A stretch of DNA of 11,837 nt. Origin: Desulfobacterales bacterium. Its GTDB lineage: Bacteria > Desulfobacterota > DSM-4660 > Desulfatiglandales > Desulfatiglandaceae. A program made the translations under genes and the position numbers. Each line of letters begins with the position of its first letter. Positions within the stretch are counted from its first letter, which is position 1. Below, one piece after another: positions 1 through 7,400 of the stretch. The notes below the pieces were generated by a model. That model was not told where the DNA came from. It ran no database searches and was given only the letters and a program-made list of their open reading frames with translations. The stretch covers positions 1 to 11,837 of the forward strand of contig JAIOSR010000195.1 in the NCBI GenBank assembly GCA_021107495.1, read 5' to 3'.

Positions 1-1
1 C

Positions 2-685
2 AGCCTGTCTTTCGTGTTTCTTTACTATTACATGCTCTCGTCCCCCTATATGAAGCTCAAGCAGGTGGATATGGAGGGTGTTGACAGGAAGATCAGGCAA
101 GAACTCATACAAATCTGCGGTTTGAGTACTGACTTGAGCCTGCTGGAACTCAACCTGATTGAATTGAGACAAAAGATGGAGACCCACCCGTGGATAAGAT
201 CGGTAAAATTGATTCGACGATTTCCACACACCTTGATCGTACAGGCTGAAAAGGAGTCTCCTTCGGCCCTCGTGCTGCTGGAAAAAGTCTCTTACATGAA
301 CCACCGGGGAGAGGTTTTTACACAGGTGAAAGAGTGGCAGGATATGGATTTTCCAATTATCACCGGTGTTTCCGGCAAAGACCCGAATGCCCTTAAGGAA
401 AAGCTGGAAATGGCATCACTTATCCTGAAAGTTTTGGAGCCGGAAAAAGGCCTTTGGTCATTGAACAAACTTTCGGAAATTCATGTAAACAGGGATGGAC
501 GTTTGTCCATCTACTTCAACCATATGAACGCAGAGATCAAATTAATGTCGCGCGACCTTCGCAGCAAAATGGACGGGCTGAAAAAGGTCGCAGAGCATTT
601 GCGCAGCACGGGTAGAATTCATCAGGTAACAAGTATTAATCTGAATCACGTGGATGGGGCACTGGTCTCTTTTAAAAATGGCTGA
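2..685 (+). CDS. ftsQ: Cell division protein FtsQ, 5' end cut by window edge
   Basis: FtsQ is a bitopic inner-membrane protein that links early and late divisome proteins through its periplasmic POTRA and beta domains. The reading frame is open to the left edge, so the cytoplasmic tail and part of the membrane segment are missing; what remains of the latter is the stretch around FVFLYYYML. A POTRA-like region follows (KLKQVDMEGV, then LIELRQKMETHPWIRSVKLIRRFP), and a beta domain with the usual 'YMNHRGEVF' turn. The GTG at 14 could be read as a start, but it falls inside the membrane helix and is unlikely to be the true one. Identity rests on this domain order and on ftsA and ftsZ following on the same strand, the standard order of the division cluster. 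The gene is separated from ftsA by 214 bp. Confidence 0.9.
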   Translation, partial: SLSFVFLYYYMLSSPYMKLKQVDMEGVDRKIRQELIQICGLSTDLSLLELNLIELRQKMETHPWIRSVKLIRRFPHTLIVQAEKESPSALVLLEKVSYMNHRGEVFTQVKEWQDMDFPIITGVSGKDPNALKEKLEMASLILKVLEPEKGLWSLNKLSEIHVNRDGRLSIYFNHMNAEIKLMSRDLRSKMDGLKKVAEHLRSTGRIHQVTSINLNHVDGALVSFKNG

Positions 686-899
686 CAATAATGAGTTCAA
701 ATATAACTGCACAGGTTTAAGGTTACGGATTTTTCCTGAACCTGTTGTGGAACAAGGTTGCTGCATGGGAAATGGCTCTTATCTGAGTTGAATCCGAAAA
801 CCTTGAACTGTGAACCGTGAACCTGACAACCTGAGTAGTCACAAAGCTTTTAACCCGTAACCGGCAACACGCAACCCAACCCATAGATGGGGTAACGGA
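686..899. other. ftsQ-ftsA intergenic spacer with degenerate GTGAACC/GTAACC words
   Basis: No gene is seen in this 214 bp spacer, which is long for this point of the division cluster. It contains short repeated words of the types TTGAAC, GTGAACC and GTAACC between about 800 and 870, and an 8 bp inverted pair GGTTACGG (721-728) / CCGTAACC (855-862). Similar TTCAC/GTGAAC words recur between ftsZ and the radical SAM gene. They look like decayed intergenic repeats; I cannot assign a promoter with confidence. Confidence 0.4.
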
Positions 900-2123
900 A
901 TGTCCGAAGAAATTATTGTAGGCCTGGATATTGGAACAACCAAAGTATGTGCCGTGGTAGGAGAGGCGCGTCCTGATGGCGTGGAAATTATCGGTATGGG
1001 AAGTCATCCCTCTGAAGGCCTTAGGAAAGGGGTGGTCATTAACATCGAACATACCGTGGATTCCATAAAAGAGGCACTGGAAGAAGCCGAGACCATGGCC
1101 GGGTGTGAGATCAGCGCTGTCTATGCCGGTATTGCCGGGGGTCATATCAAGGGGTTTAACAGCCACGGAGTGATCGCCCTCAAAGAAAAGGAAGTAACCA
1201 AGAAGGATATCGAACGCGTTATAGAAGCGGCCAGAGCAGTGGCTATCCCCATGGACCGTGAGGTTATCCATACCTTGGTCCAGGAGTTCATCGTGGATGA
1301 CCAGGACGGGATCATGGATCCCCTGGGAATGTCCGGTGTGCGTTTGGAGACCAACATCCATATCGTAACCGGCGCGGTGACCTCTGCTCAGAATATTATC
1401 AAGTGCGCAAATCGTGCCGGTCTGGACGTGTGCGATATCATTTTGCAGTCTTTGGCATCCAGTGAGGCGGTTCTCTCAAAGGAAGAGCGTAATCTTGGAG
1501 CGGCCATCATTGATTTTGGCGGGGGAACGACCGATATGGCCGTGTTTTCCAAAGGGGCCATCAAGCATACTTCGGTTTTGCCCTTAGGCGGTGACAACTT
1601 GACTTACGATATAGCAGTGGGCCTCAGGACACCCAAATTGGAGGCGGAAAAGATCAAGATTAAATATGGATGCAGCCTTTCCTCGATGATAGGCAAAGAC
1701 GAAACCGTCGAGGTCCCCGGGGTGGGGGGAAGAAAACCTAGGGTCTTATCCCGGCAGATCTTGGGGGAAATACTTGAACCCCGGGTAGAAGAGATATTCT
1801 CCCTGATTAGTGCCGAAATTCTGCGTTCCGGGCACGAAGATACTATCACCTCCGGAGTGGTGGTAACCGGGGGTTCAGCCGAACTGTTAGGCATTACCGA
1901 AATGGCGGAGCAGATTTTTAATGCGCCTGCCCGCGTAGGCTATCCCGAGGGGATCAGCGGTTTAGTGGAGGTGGTCAACAAACCCATGTATGCTACTGCA
2001 GTCGGCCTTGTACTTTATGGAGCAAAGACGAGCAAAAAGCACAAGAAGTTCAGGATAAGGGATGTCAACATCTTTAACCGTGTCATGAGCAGGATGAAAA
2101 GGTGGTTTAAGGATGTGATCTAA
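900..2123 (+). CDS. ftsA: Cell division protein FtsA
   Basis: FtsA is the actin-fold ATPase that tethers FtsZ filaments to the membrane and recruits later divisome proteins. At 407 residues it has normal length. The nucleotide-binding landmarks of the actin/Hsp70 fold are visible: phosphate-1 loop (VGLDIGTTKVCAVVGE, residues 6-21), phosphate-2 loop (IIDFGGGTTDMAVF, about 203-216) and an adenosine motif (VVVTGGSAEL, about 320-329). The 1C subdomain, diagnostic for FtsA, lies in between (EVTKKDIERVIEAARAV, then REVIHTLVQEFIVDDQDGI). The C-terminus ends in a basic amphipathic helix (RVMSRMKRWFKDVI), the membrane-targeting sequence. ATG 900 is chosen because the homologous region starts directly after it; the upstream purine-rich GGGG is only a weak ribosome site. 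It is followed after 105 bp by ftsZ. Confidence 0.97.
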   Translation: MSEEIIVGLDIGTTKVCAVVGEARPDGVEIIGMGSHPSEGLRKGVVINIEHTVDSIKEALEEAETMAGCEISAVYAGIAGGHIKGFNSHGVIALKEKEVTKKDIERVIEAARAVAIPMDREVIHTLVQEFIVDDQDGIMDPLGMSGVRLETNIHIVTGAVTSAQNIIKCANRAGLDVCDIILQSLASSEAVLSKEERNLGAAIIDFGGGTTDMAVFSKGAIKHTSVLPLGGDNLTYDIAVGLRTPKLEAEKIKIKYGCSLSSMIGKDETVEVPGVGGRKPRVLSRQILGEILEPRVEEIFSLISAEILRSGHEDTITSGVVVTGGSAELLGITEMAEQIFNAPARVGYPEGISGLVEVVNKPMYATAVGLVLYGAKTSKKHKKFRIRDVNIFNRVMSRMKRWFKDVI

Positions 2124-2166
2124 ATCTTACAAAGTAACCGGGTTTAACGGGAATTTTATTTTTTGA

Positions 2167-2210
2167 GTCCTGCTCGTTGCGGGACACTAATAAAATCGCC
2201 AGGCGATTTT
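2167..2210 (+). promoter_or_regulatory. Tandem hairpins in the ftsZ leader
   Basis: Two stem-loops sit back to back just before the ftsZ ribosome site. The first pairs GTCCTGC (2167-2173) with GCGGGAC (2179-2185) around a 5-base loop, with one G-U pair. The second pairs AAAATCGC (2192-2199) with GCGATTTT (2203-2210) around a 3-base loop, and a run of seven A follows. The second stem ends 6 bases before the AAGGAGGG ribosome site. Seen from the other strand the second stem is followed by T residues, but no gene on that strand ends here. A role in mRNA processing or translational control of ftsZ is inference. Confidence 0.5.
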
Positions 2211-2228
2211 AAAAAAAGGAGGGACATC

Positions 2229-3464
2229 ATGAAATTTGAATTTGTTGACGAAAAGAAAAGGTACGATGCCAGGATCAAGGTGGTTGGTGCGGGTGGCGCG
2301 GGTGGCAATGCCATCAACAACATGATTAAGTCAAGTTTAAAGGGTGTGGATTTTATCGCTGCAAATACAGATAGTCAGGACCTTGACCGATCAGAGTGCT
2401 CCTATAAAATCCAGCTTGGTCCGTCCGTTACCATGGGCCTCGGTTCGGGGGCGGATCCCGAGGTTGGTGAGAAATCCGCCGAAGAAAGTGTCAATGATAT
2501 CAGGGAATGCATTGCAGGTTCCGATATGGTCTTTATAGCGGCAGGAATGGGTGGCGGAACAGGAACAGGCGCATCGCCCGTGATCGCGCGTGAGGCCAGG
2601 GAAAGTGGGGCCCTGACCGTAGCCGTGGTGACAAAGCCCTTTAATTTTGAAGGGGAAAAGAGGATGAAAAGGGCAATGGAGGGGATTGAAAAACTCAAGG
2701 CAGAGGTAGACAGTCGCATTATCATCCCCAATGAACGACTCAAGACCCTGGGCAGCAAGACAACCACTTTTAAAGACCTTATCATGAGGGCGGACGATGT
2801 CCTTCTCCAGGCCGTCAAAGGCATATCCGATCTGATCATAAGCAATGGCTTTATCAGTCTGGATTTTGCCGATGTCAAAAAGGTAATGGAGCAGATGGGG
2901 ACGGCCATCATGGGCATGGGAAAGGCCAGTGGAGAAAACAGGGGATTGGAGGCGGCTCAGATGGCCATCAATAGCCCGCTTTTGGAAGATATTTCCATAA
3001 GCGGCGCCAAGGGTGTCCTTATGAACATAGCAGGCCCTACCGACATGACCATGGATGAAATCGACGCAGCCTCCAACTTTATTAAAGAGGAAGTAAATAA
3101 GGATGCTGAAATCATCTGGGGGGTAGTTCTTGATGATGCCATGGAGGACGAGATCCAGATAACTGTTATCGCGACCGGTATCAACGACAATGGCGGCGGT
3201 TTCCGGCGGCGGAGTGCCTACGTCGAGGAGTATCCGAATGTGGTAAATATAAGAGATGCAGACCCTGAAGATACTGAACAAGACTGGACTGTAAAGATGA
3301 ATGGCGTATGTCTCGATACCCCCACTTTCCAGAGAAAAGGCGAGGGGCTTTCGGCAACTATGAATGATAACAGAGCAAAAGAAGGGAAGAAAGGCTTTTT
3401 CAGCAAATTTCGTGTAAAGGAAAATCTGGATTACCCCACCTTTCTCAGGGCAAAAGCAGATTGA
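2229..3464 (+). CDS. ftsZ: Cell division protein FtsZ
   Basis: FtsZ is the tubulin-like GTPase that assembles the cytokinetic ring. I set the start at ATG 2229 rather than at an in-frame codon at 2163, because a strong ribosome site AAGGAGGG (2217-2223) lies 5 bases upstream and MKFEF begins the family-like N-terminus. The extra upstream codons would run through the two leader hairpins. This gives 411 residues. Visible motifs are VVGAGGAGGNAINNM near residue 20, the tubulin signature GMGGGTGTGASP near residue 105, and the T7 synergy loop NGFISLDFADV near residue 205. After the globular domain comes a linker of about 65 residues, then the conserved C-terminal peptide LDYPTFLRAKAD that binds FtsA and other partners. 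A hairpin follows the gene. Confidence 0.97.
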   Translation: MKFEFVDEKKRYDARIKVVGAGGAGGNAINNMIKSSLKGVDFIAANTDSQDLDRSECSYKIQLGPSVTMGLGSGADPEVGEKSAEESVNDIRECIAGSDMVFIAAGMGGGTGTGASPVIAREARESGALTVAVVTKPFNFEGEKRMKRAMEGIEKLKAEVDSRIIIPNERLKTLGSKTTTFKDLIMRADDVLLQAVKGISDLIISNGFISLDFADVKKVMEQMGTAIMGMGKASGENRGLEAAQMAINSPLLEDISISGAKGVLMNIAGPTDMTMDEIDAASNFIKEEVNKDAEIIWGVVLDDAMEDEIQITVIATGINDNGGGFRRRSAYVEEYPNVVNIRDADPEDTEQDWTVKMNGVCLDTPTFQRKGEGLSATMNDNRAKEGKKGFFSKFRVKENLDYPTFLRAKAD

Positions 3465-3485
3465 TGGGTCAAGGCATTTAGTATC

Positions 3486-3531
3486 CGTTCACGGGGTAAA
3501 GGTTTGAATCATAACCCTGAACTTGTGAACG
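3486..3531 (+). terminator. Hairpin after ftsZ, possible terminator or decayed repeat
   Basis: CGTTCAC (3486-3492) pairs perfectly with GTGAACG (3525-3531), and a short inner GGGG/CCCT pairing is possible. The stem is followed by AGTTTTGCATTT, a poor U-tract. It could be a weak terminator between ftsZ and the radical SAM gene. It could equally be a copy of the GTGAAC-type intergenic words also seen before ftsA. Confidence 0.35.
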
Positions 3532-3569
3532 AGTTTTGCATTTAGTCATCTGAACTTCTACGATTCACT

Positions 3570-5360
3570 TTGCTAATCGGGTTTAAAGACGTGTCCGGCG
3601 ATATTATTTCCCTTTACAGGGCCAGGTTATCCAGGGAAAAGGGATTTATCAAAAAAGATTGGGGCGGCAGGCTCTCTGTTGCATTAGCATATCCCAATTT
3701 TTACCGCTTAGGCATGTCAAACTTAGGTTTTCAAATTGTTTACCATCTTCTCAACGGAAGATCCGATGTTGTTGCAGAGCGCGTATTCCTGCCCGAAGGC
3801 CAGGAAATGTCCCTCCACCTTCGGGCAGGAAAACCGCTCTTGTCATTGGAGTCGCAAGCCCCCCTTCAAAATTTCGACGTTGTGGCCTTTTCCCTTTCCT
3901 TTGAAAATGACTACCCCAATATCCTGAAAATCCTGGAACTGGCAAAGATTCCCCTTCTCTCCGAAAAAAGGTCTCCCCCCTGCCCCTTTGTCATGGCAGG
4001 CGGGGTCACTACCTTTTTAAATCCCGAACCTTTGGCCCGATTTTTGGACTTCTTTCTCTTGGGAGAGGCAGAGGCAAACATAAATGAATTTGTTGATTCC
4101 TTTTTGGAGTTTGCCGCCTTGCGCGATGACAACAAAACGTTTATGAAAAACCTGGCCGGAAATGTGCCGGGCCTTTATGTACCTTCTCTTTACCGGCCCG
4201 AATATCATCAGGATGGAACACTAAAATCATTTCTTCCGAAAGATGATCAGGTTCCGGAAAAGATAAAACCCGCATGTTCGGTCGGCGATCAATTTATTAG
4301 CGGCCATACTCCCCTGTCCACCATTATCACGCCCGATACGGAATTCGGCGACAAGGTCCTGATCGAACTGGGAAGGGGGTGTGGCCGGTCGTGCCGGTTT
4401 TGCGCCGCGGGCTATGTGTATCGGCCCCCGAGGATGCACCGGGAATCGGATATCATGGCTTCAATTGACAGTGCACTGGAAAACTGCGATCAGGTGGGGC
4501 TGCTGGCCGCCTCTGTATCCGATATTCCGGGAATAGAAAACATTACATCTCAAATCGTGAAGAGACGGCATGCCTTTTCGGTATCCTCTTTGCGGGCGGA
4601 CAGCATCACCCAGGGACTTCTTGACAACATGAAGCAGGCCGGGCAAAGGACCCTTGCTATCGCGCCCGAAGCCGGTTCGGAAAGACTGAGAAGCGTCATT
4701 AATAAGCATCTGACAAGAGACCGGATCACGGAGACGGTTACACTGATCTCCGAGACTTCGGATTTTTCCATCAGGCTCTATTTTCTCATCGGGCTTCCCA
4801 CTGAAACTCAAGCCGACGTGTCGGAAATTATTGATCTGGTCAAGGTTATCAAGCACAACATGGTCAAGGCTTCAGCAGCGCGGGGCAGAATCGGCCAGAT
4901 AAGGCTGAGTGTAAACTGTTTTATTCCAAAGCCCTTCACCCCGTTCCAGTGGTTTCCGTTAGAACAACTGTCGTCCCTCAAAGACAAGCAGAAATTGCTG
5001 AAAAAATCATTGGCCAAAGAGGGTGGCATCAAGGTAAACACGGATCTCCCCAAATGGGCCTATGTCCAGGCATTGCTGTCCATGGGAGACAGGAGGGTAA
5101 GCTCTATCCTCCTGAGAGCCCATGAAACAGGCGGGGACTGGACAAAGGCCTTGCGTTTTTCCGATATAAACCCCGACTTTTATGTGTACCGCCCAAAGGG
5201 CCTTGACGAAATACTGCCGTGGGACTTTATTGATAACGGGATCACGAAGAAGCATTTGATCAGCGAATACAAACTGGCCCTCAAAGCAAAAGAATCCGAC
5301 GTCTGCCACGTAGGAGAATGCTTTCGCTGCGGGGTATGCAGCAAGACTGCCGAACCATAA
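3570..5360 (+). CDS. B12-binding-type radical SAM protein
   Basis: The 596-residue protein resembles the TIGR03960-type radical SAM family, which has an N-terminal cobalamin-binding-like region before the radical SAM barrel. Near residues 35-60 it has the family-like YPNFYRLGMSNLGFQIVYHL. A Rossmann-like section follows (VVAFSLSFENDYPNI, then PFVMAGGVTTFLNPEP, then FFLLGEAEANI). The SAM/4Fe-4S motif is CGRSCRFC, with cysteines at residues 271, 275 and 278 (CxxxCxxC). The C-terminus carries a second cysteine cluster, CHVGECFRCGVC (579-590), which could hold another Fe-S centre. The substrate is unknown. The start is uncertain: TTG 3570 gives the longest frame, GTG 3591 is an alternative, and neither has a clear ribosome site. 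It lies 105 bp after ftsZ on the same strand and precedes the accessory region. Confidence 0.85.
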   Translation: MLIGFKDVSGDIISLYRARLSREKGFIKKDWGGRLSVALAYPNFYRLGMSNLGFQIVYHLLNGRSDVVAERVFLPEGQEMSLHLRAGKPLLSLESQAPLQNFDVVAFSLSFENDYPNILKILELAKIPLLSEKRSPPCPFVMAGGVTTFLNPEPLARFLDFFLLGEAEANINEFVDSFLEFAALRDDNKTFMKNLAGNVPGLYVPSLYRPEYHQDGTLKSFLPKDDQVPEKIKPACSVGDQFISGHTPLSTIITPDTEFGDKVLIELGRGCGRSCRFCAAGYVYRPPRMHRESDIMASIDSALENCDQVGLLAASVSDIPGIENITSQIVKRRHAFSVSSLRADSITQGLLDNMKQAGQRTLAIAPEAGSERLRSVINKHLTRDRITETVTLISETSDFSIRLYFLIGLPTETQADVSEIIDLVKVIKHNMVKASAARGRIGQIRLSVNCFIPKPFTPFQWFPLEQLSSLKDKQKLLKKSLAKEGGIKVNTDLPKWAYVQALLSMGDRRVSSILLRAHETGGDWTKALRFSDINPDFYVYRPKGLDEILPWDFIDNGITKKHLISEYKLALKAKESDVCHVGECFRCGVCSKTAEP

Positions 5361-5411
5361 AATACTATCTCCCGGTTTTACTCTTTCAAATCAATATGTT
5401 GGCCTGGTCCC
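5361..5411 (+). repeat. Imperfect direct repeat, copy 1 (before AbiE operon)
   Basis: This 51 bp segment aligns without gaps to 7190-7240 at a constant offset of 1829 bp, with 37 of 51 bases identical by hand count. Shared blocks are AATAC, CCGGTTTT, CAAATCAAT and GCCTGG. Copy 1 begins at the stop codon of the radical SAM gene and ends 23 bp before the left operator half. The two copies bracket the toxin-antitoxin operon. Confidence 0.55.
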
Positions 5412-5433
5412 CCAAAAAAGACAAAAATTACTT

Positions 5434-5483
5434 TGGTACAATAACGTCGGCCACCTTGACAATTTGCCTGCAATTTTGTACCA
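5434..5483 (+). promoter_or_regulatory. AbiE promoter and candidate operator (inverted repeat)
   Basis: A perfect -35 TTGACA (5456-5461) is followed, after 17 bases, by TACCAT (5479-5484) as a -10 box. An 8 bp perfect inverted repeat, TGGTACAA (5434-5441) and TTGTACCA (5476-5483), straddles the -35, and its right half covers the -10. AbiEi antitoxins are known to repress their own promoter by binding inverted repeats, so this is a strong operator candidate. The expected start of transcription falls at or next to the ATG at 5491, which suggests a leaderless message. A second TACAAT within the left half could be part of another promoter, but it lacks a -35. Confidence 0.6.
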
Positions 5484-5490
5484 TTCGCGC

Positions 5491-6096
5491 ATGGAATCAG
5501 CACGTGACAGAGCCATAGAAATTATTCGAAAAAACGGAGGACTTATTCGCACTTATGAAGCCCTTGCCCATGGAATTCATAGAAGGATCCTTTATGGGCT
5601 AAGGAATGAGGGTAAGATCATTACAATCTCCCGCGGGCTTTTCCAGCTTGCGGACCTGGATATTCCCGCCCAGGTGGATATTGTAGAGGTCTCTAAAAAA
5701 GCCCCAAAGAGTGTCATATGTCTAATTTCTGCGCTGAATTTCCACGAACTCACTACCCAGACGCCTCACTATGTCTGGCTTGCGGTAGATCGAAAAGCCC
5801 GCAAACCAAAGATTAACTACCCACCTGTCCGCGTCTTTTTTTTCAGTGGAGATGCGTTTAACCGGGGGATTGAAACCCATCGGATTATGGAGCAGGACAT
5901 TCGAGTTTATAATGCGCCCAAAACCGTTGTTGACTGCTTTAGATGGCGTGAAGCCGTCGGCCTCGACGTGGCGATTGAATCAGCCAGAGAATATCTTAAG
6001 CGCAAGGATTCCAGTCCATCCAGTCTGATGGAATATGCCAAAGTGTGTAGAGTGGAAAAAATTATTCGCCCCTATCTGCAGGCAATGACAATATGA
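5491..6096 (+). CDS. Type IV antitoxin, AbiEi family transcriptional repressor
   Basis: This is the antitoxin half of an AbiE-type (type IV) toxin-antitoxin pair. The 201-residue protein starts with a winged-helix domain of the AbiEi type: RAIEIIRKNGGLIRTYEAL, a recognition segment GIHRRILYGLRNEGKI, and the wing ITISRGLFQLAD. The AbiEi C-terminal domain follows, with VSKKAPKSVICLISALNFHEL, TPHYVWLAVDRKARKP, and the closing VYNAPKTVVDCFRWREAVGLDVAIESAREYL. ATG 5491 is chosen over an in-frame TTG at 5464 because the earlier codon lies within the promoter, before the -10 box. No Shine-Dalgarno is present, in line with a leaderless start. Its stop overlaps the toxin start (ATGA). In this family the antitoxin counters the toxin without stable binding and represses the operon. 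Confidence 0.88.
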   Translation: MESARDRAIEIIRKNGGLIRTYEALAHGIHRRILYGLRNEGKIITISRGLFQLADLDIPAQVDIVEVSKKAPKSVICLISALNFHELTTQTPHYVWLAVDRKARKPKINYPPVRVFFFSGDAFNRGIETHRIMEQDIRVYNAPKTVVDCFRWREAVGLDVAIESAREYLKRKDSSPSSLMEYAKVCRVEKIIRPYLQAMTI

Positions 6097-7007
6097 ATCG
6101 CCATAAGATAAAAGATGTAGTGGCCTCTGTTCGCAGTCGCTTGCTGAACTTGGCACGTCGAACGGGCAAGCCTTTTGAGGAAATTTTGGTCTTATATGCC
6201 TTAGAAAGATTTCTTTTTCGCCTTTCACAATCGGTTCATAAAAATGAATTTATTCTCAAAGGAGGATTGCTTCTGGTTGGTATGGGGTTTCCTCAGGCCA
6301 GGCCGACAAAGGATATCGATTTCTTACGGCTAATTCCCGGCAGTATCAATGTTGTTTCTCAGGCTATTCAAAAAATCGGAAATATAGGTGTCAATGATGG
6401 GCTTGTTTATAGTTTTTCTCAAATGAGCGATGAAACGATGTCTCCCGATTCCGAGTATCCCGGAGTTCGTTTCAAGTTTGCCTGTCACCTTGGACGTGCC
6501 CGCATTCCAATGCAAATAGATATTGGATTTGGGGATCAAGTGGTTCCATCCCCAAGAGAGATAGAATTCCCTACATTGCTGGATATGGAGCCGCCCGTGA
6601 TTTTCGGTTATTCATTGGAGACGGTTATTGCTGAAAAATTTGAGGCTGCTTTGGACTTGGCAGATTTAAACAGCCGCATGAAGGATTTTTATGACATCTG
6701 GGCTCTGAGGCAAAAATTTTCATTTGATGGCCAACTACTTCAAGAAGCGATTATTGCAACATGCAATAGGCGAAAAACAGCAATTCAATCCGATGCGAAT
6801 ATTTTTTCAACTAAATTTATAGAAAGATCTGACAAAAACACCCAGTGGGCAGCATTTACTAAAAAAGGAATGACAAAAGACGCACCAGGAGACTTCGCTA
6901 AGGTAATGACCGATATCCGTATATTTCTTTTGCCCGTTGCCCAAGCAAGTGAAAATGATGAGGCATTTCAAGGCACATGGTCTGAAGGTGGGCCATGGAA
7001 TAGATAG
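6093..7007 (+). CDS. Type IV toxin, AbiEii/AbiGii nucleotidyltransferase
   Basis: The 304-residue protein is the toxin partner, a DNA polymerase beta-like nucleotidyltransferase of the AbiEii family (DUF1814). Relatives arrest growth by transferring nucleotides, and tRNA is the target in studied members. The motifs are all present: GG at residues 57-58 in FILKGGLLL, the metal-binding pair KDIDF (D74, D76), the third acidic strand QIDIG (141-145), and the C-terminal motif EKFEAALDLADLNSRMKDFYD (K182, R195, D198, D201). It should therefore be catalytically intact. The start ATG 6093 overlaps the antitoxin stop, so translation is probably coupled. Past residue 270 the sequence is polar and unlike the core. 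The pair sits between the core radical SAM gene and the integron remnant. Confidence 0.9.
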   Translation: MNRHKIKDVVASVRSRLLNLARRTGKPFEEILVLYALERFLFRLSQSVHKNEFILKGGLLLVGMGFPQARPTKDIDFLRLIPGSINVVSQAIQKIGNIGVNDGLVYSFSQMSDETMSPDSEYPGVRFKFACHLGRARIPMQIDIGFGDQVVPSPREIEFPTLLDMEPPVIFGYSLETVIAEKFEAALDLADLNSRMKDFYDIWALRQKFSFDGQLLQEAIIATCNRRKTAIQSDANIFSTKFIERSDKNTQWAAFTKKGMTKDAPGDFAKVMTDIRIFLLPVAQASENDEAFQGTWSEGGPWNR

Positions 7008-7219
7008 CCGCTAACATTTGCCCTTTCCTTAATCATATTTGCATTCATTTTCACGTCAAAATCGCCACCCTAATCCATAAATACAAGCCATATTCATGAC
7101 CTTTGATTGTAATATCAAATGATTACCTTGGTCCCCACTCTCATGTCTGCGTTTTTGGTATCAAAATTAGAGGGTTAAGCCCTTAAAAGAATACAATTTT
7201 CCGGTTTTCCTTCCACAAA
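7008..7219. other. Intergenic region after AbiE toxin
   Basis: No gene is seen in this 212 bp AT-rich stretch. It contains a 6 bp stem TTTGAT (7102-7107) / ATCAAA (7114-7119) without a U-tract, a small palindromic AGGGTTAAGCCCT near 7171-7183, and the start of the second copy of the 51 bp direct repeat. There is no convincing terminator after the toxin gene. Confidence 0.4.
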
Positions 7220-7240
7220 TCAATGGTTTTGCCTGGCCCG
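7190..7240 (+). repeat. Imperfect direct repeat, copy 2 (after AbiE operon)
   Basis: Second copy of the 51 bp ungapped direct repeat (37/51 identical to 5361-5411). It lacks the operator and promoter that follow copy 1. On the opposite strand it covers the last codons of the 58-codon open frame that begins at 7396. Confidence 0.55.
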
Positions 7241-7396
7241 ATAAAAAGTAAGTATTGCTATGGTTACGGGCTTTTCATTTTGAAGTTTGCTTTTTCCATC
7301 TTTTTTGTGCCCTTTTCTCAAAAAGAAAAAGGGTGGCAGGCGCTCATCGTCAATCGATTCAACCGGATAGTAGGCCCCGGGCCATTTCTCTTCCAT
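7220..7396 (-). CDS. Small open frame (58 residues) beyond the last attC
   Basis: An ATG-started frame begins 5 bases after the degenerate end of the first attC site, just where a cassette gene would begin. It starts MEEKWPGAYYPVESIDD and contains the proline/phenylalanine-rich ERLPPFFFLRKG. I do not recognise a family. The last dozen codons run through copy 2 of the direct repeat, so the true C-terminus may have been replaced, and no attC is seen downstream. It may be the remnant of a fifth cassette that lost its attC, or a chance frame. An internal hairpin-like CCCTTTTCT/AGAAAAAGGG (7310-7333) lies within it. Confidence 0.3.
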   Translation of the reverse strand: MEEKWPGAYYPVESIDDERLPPFFFLRKGHKKDGKSKLQNEKPVTIAILTFYRARQNH

Positions 7397-7400
7397 ATGT

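Noticed and set aside
723..3281. Long - strand open frames opposite ftsA and ftsZ
   Set aside because: They are shadows of well-identified genes and show no family resemblance.
7108..7173. A fifth attC suggested by ATTAGAG near 7167
   Set aside because: The 60 bases beyond it do not form the paired arms of an attC, and the core lacks the leading G.
7310..7333. Hairpin CCCTTTTCT/AGAAAAAGGG as a transcription terminator
   Set aside because: No run of T follows on either strand, and it lies inside the possible 58-codon frame.
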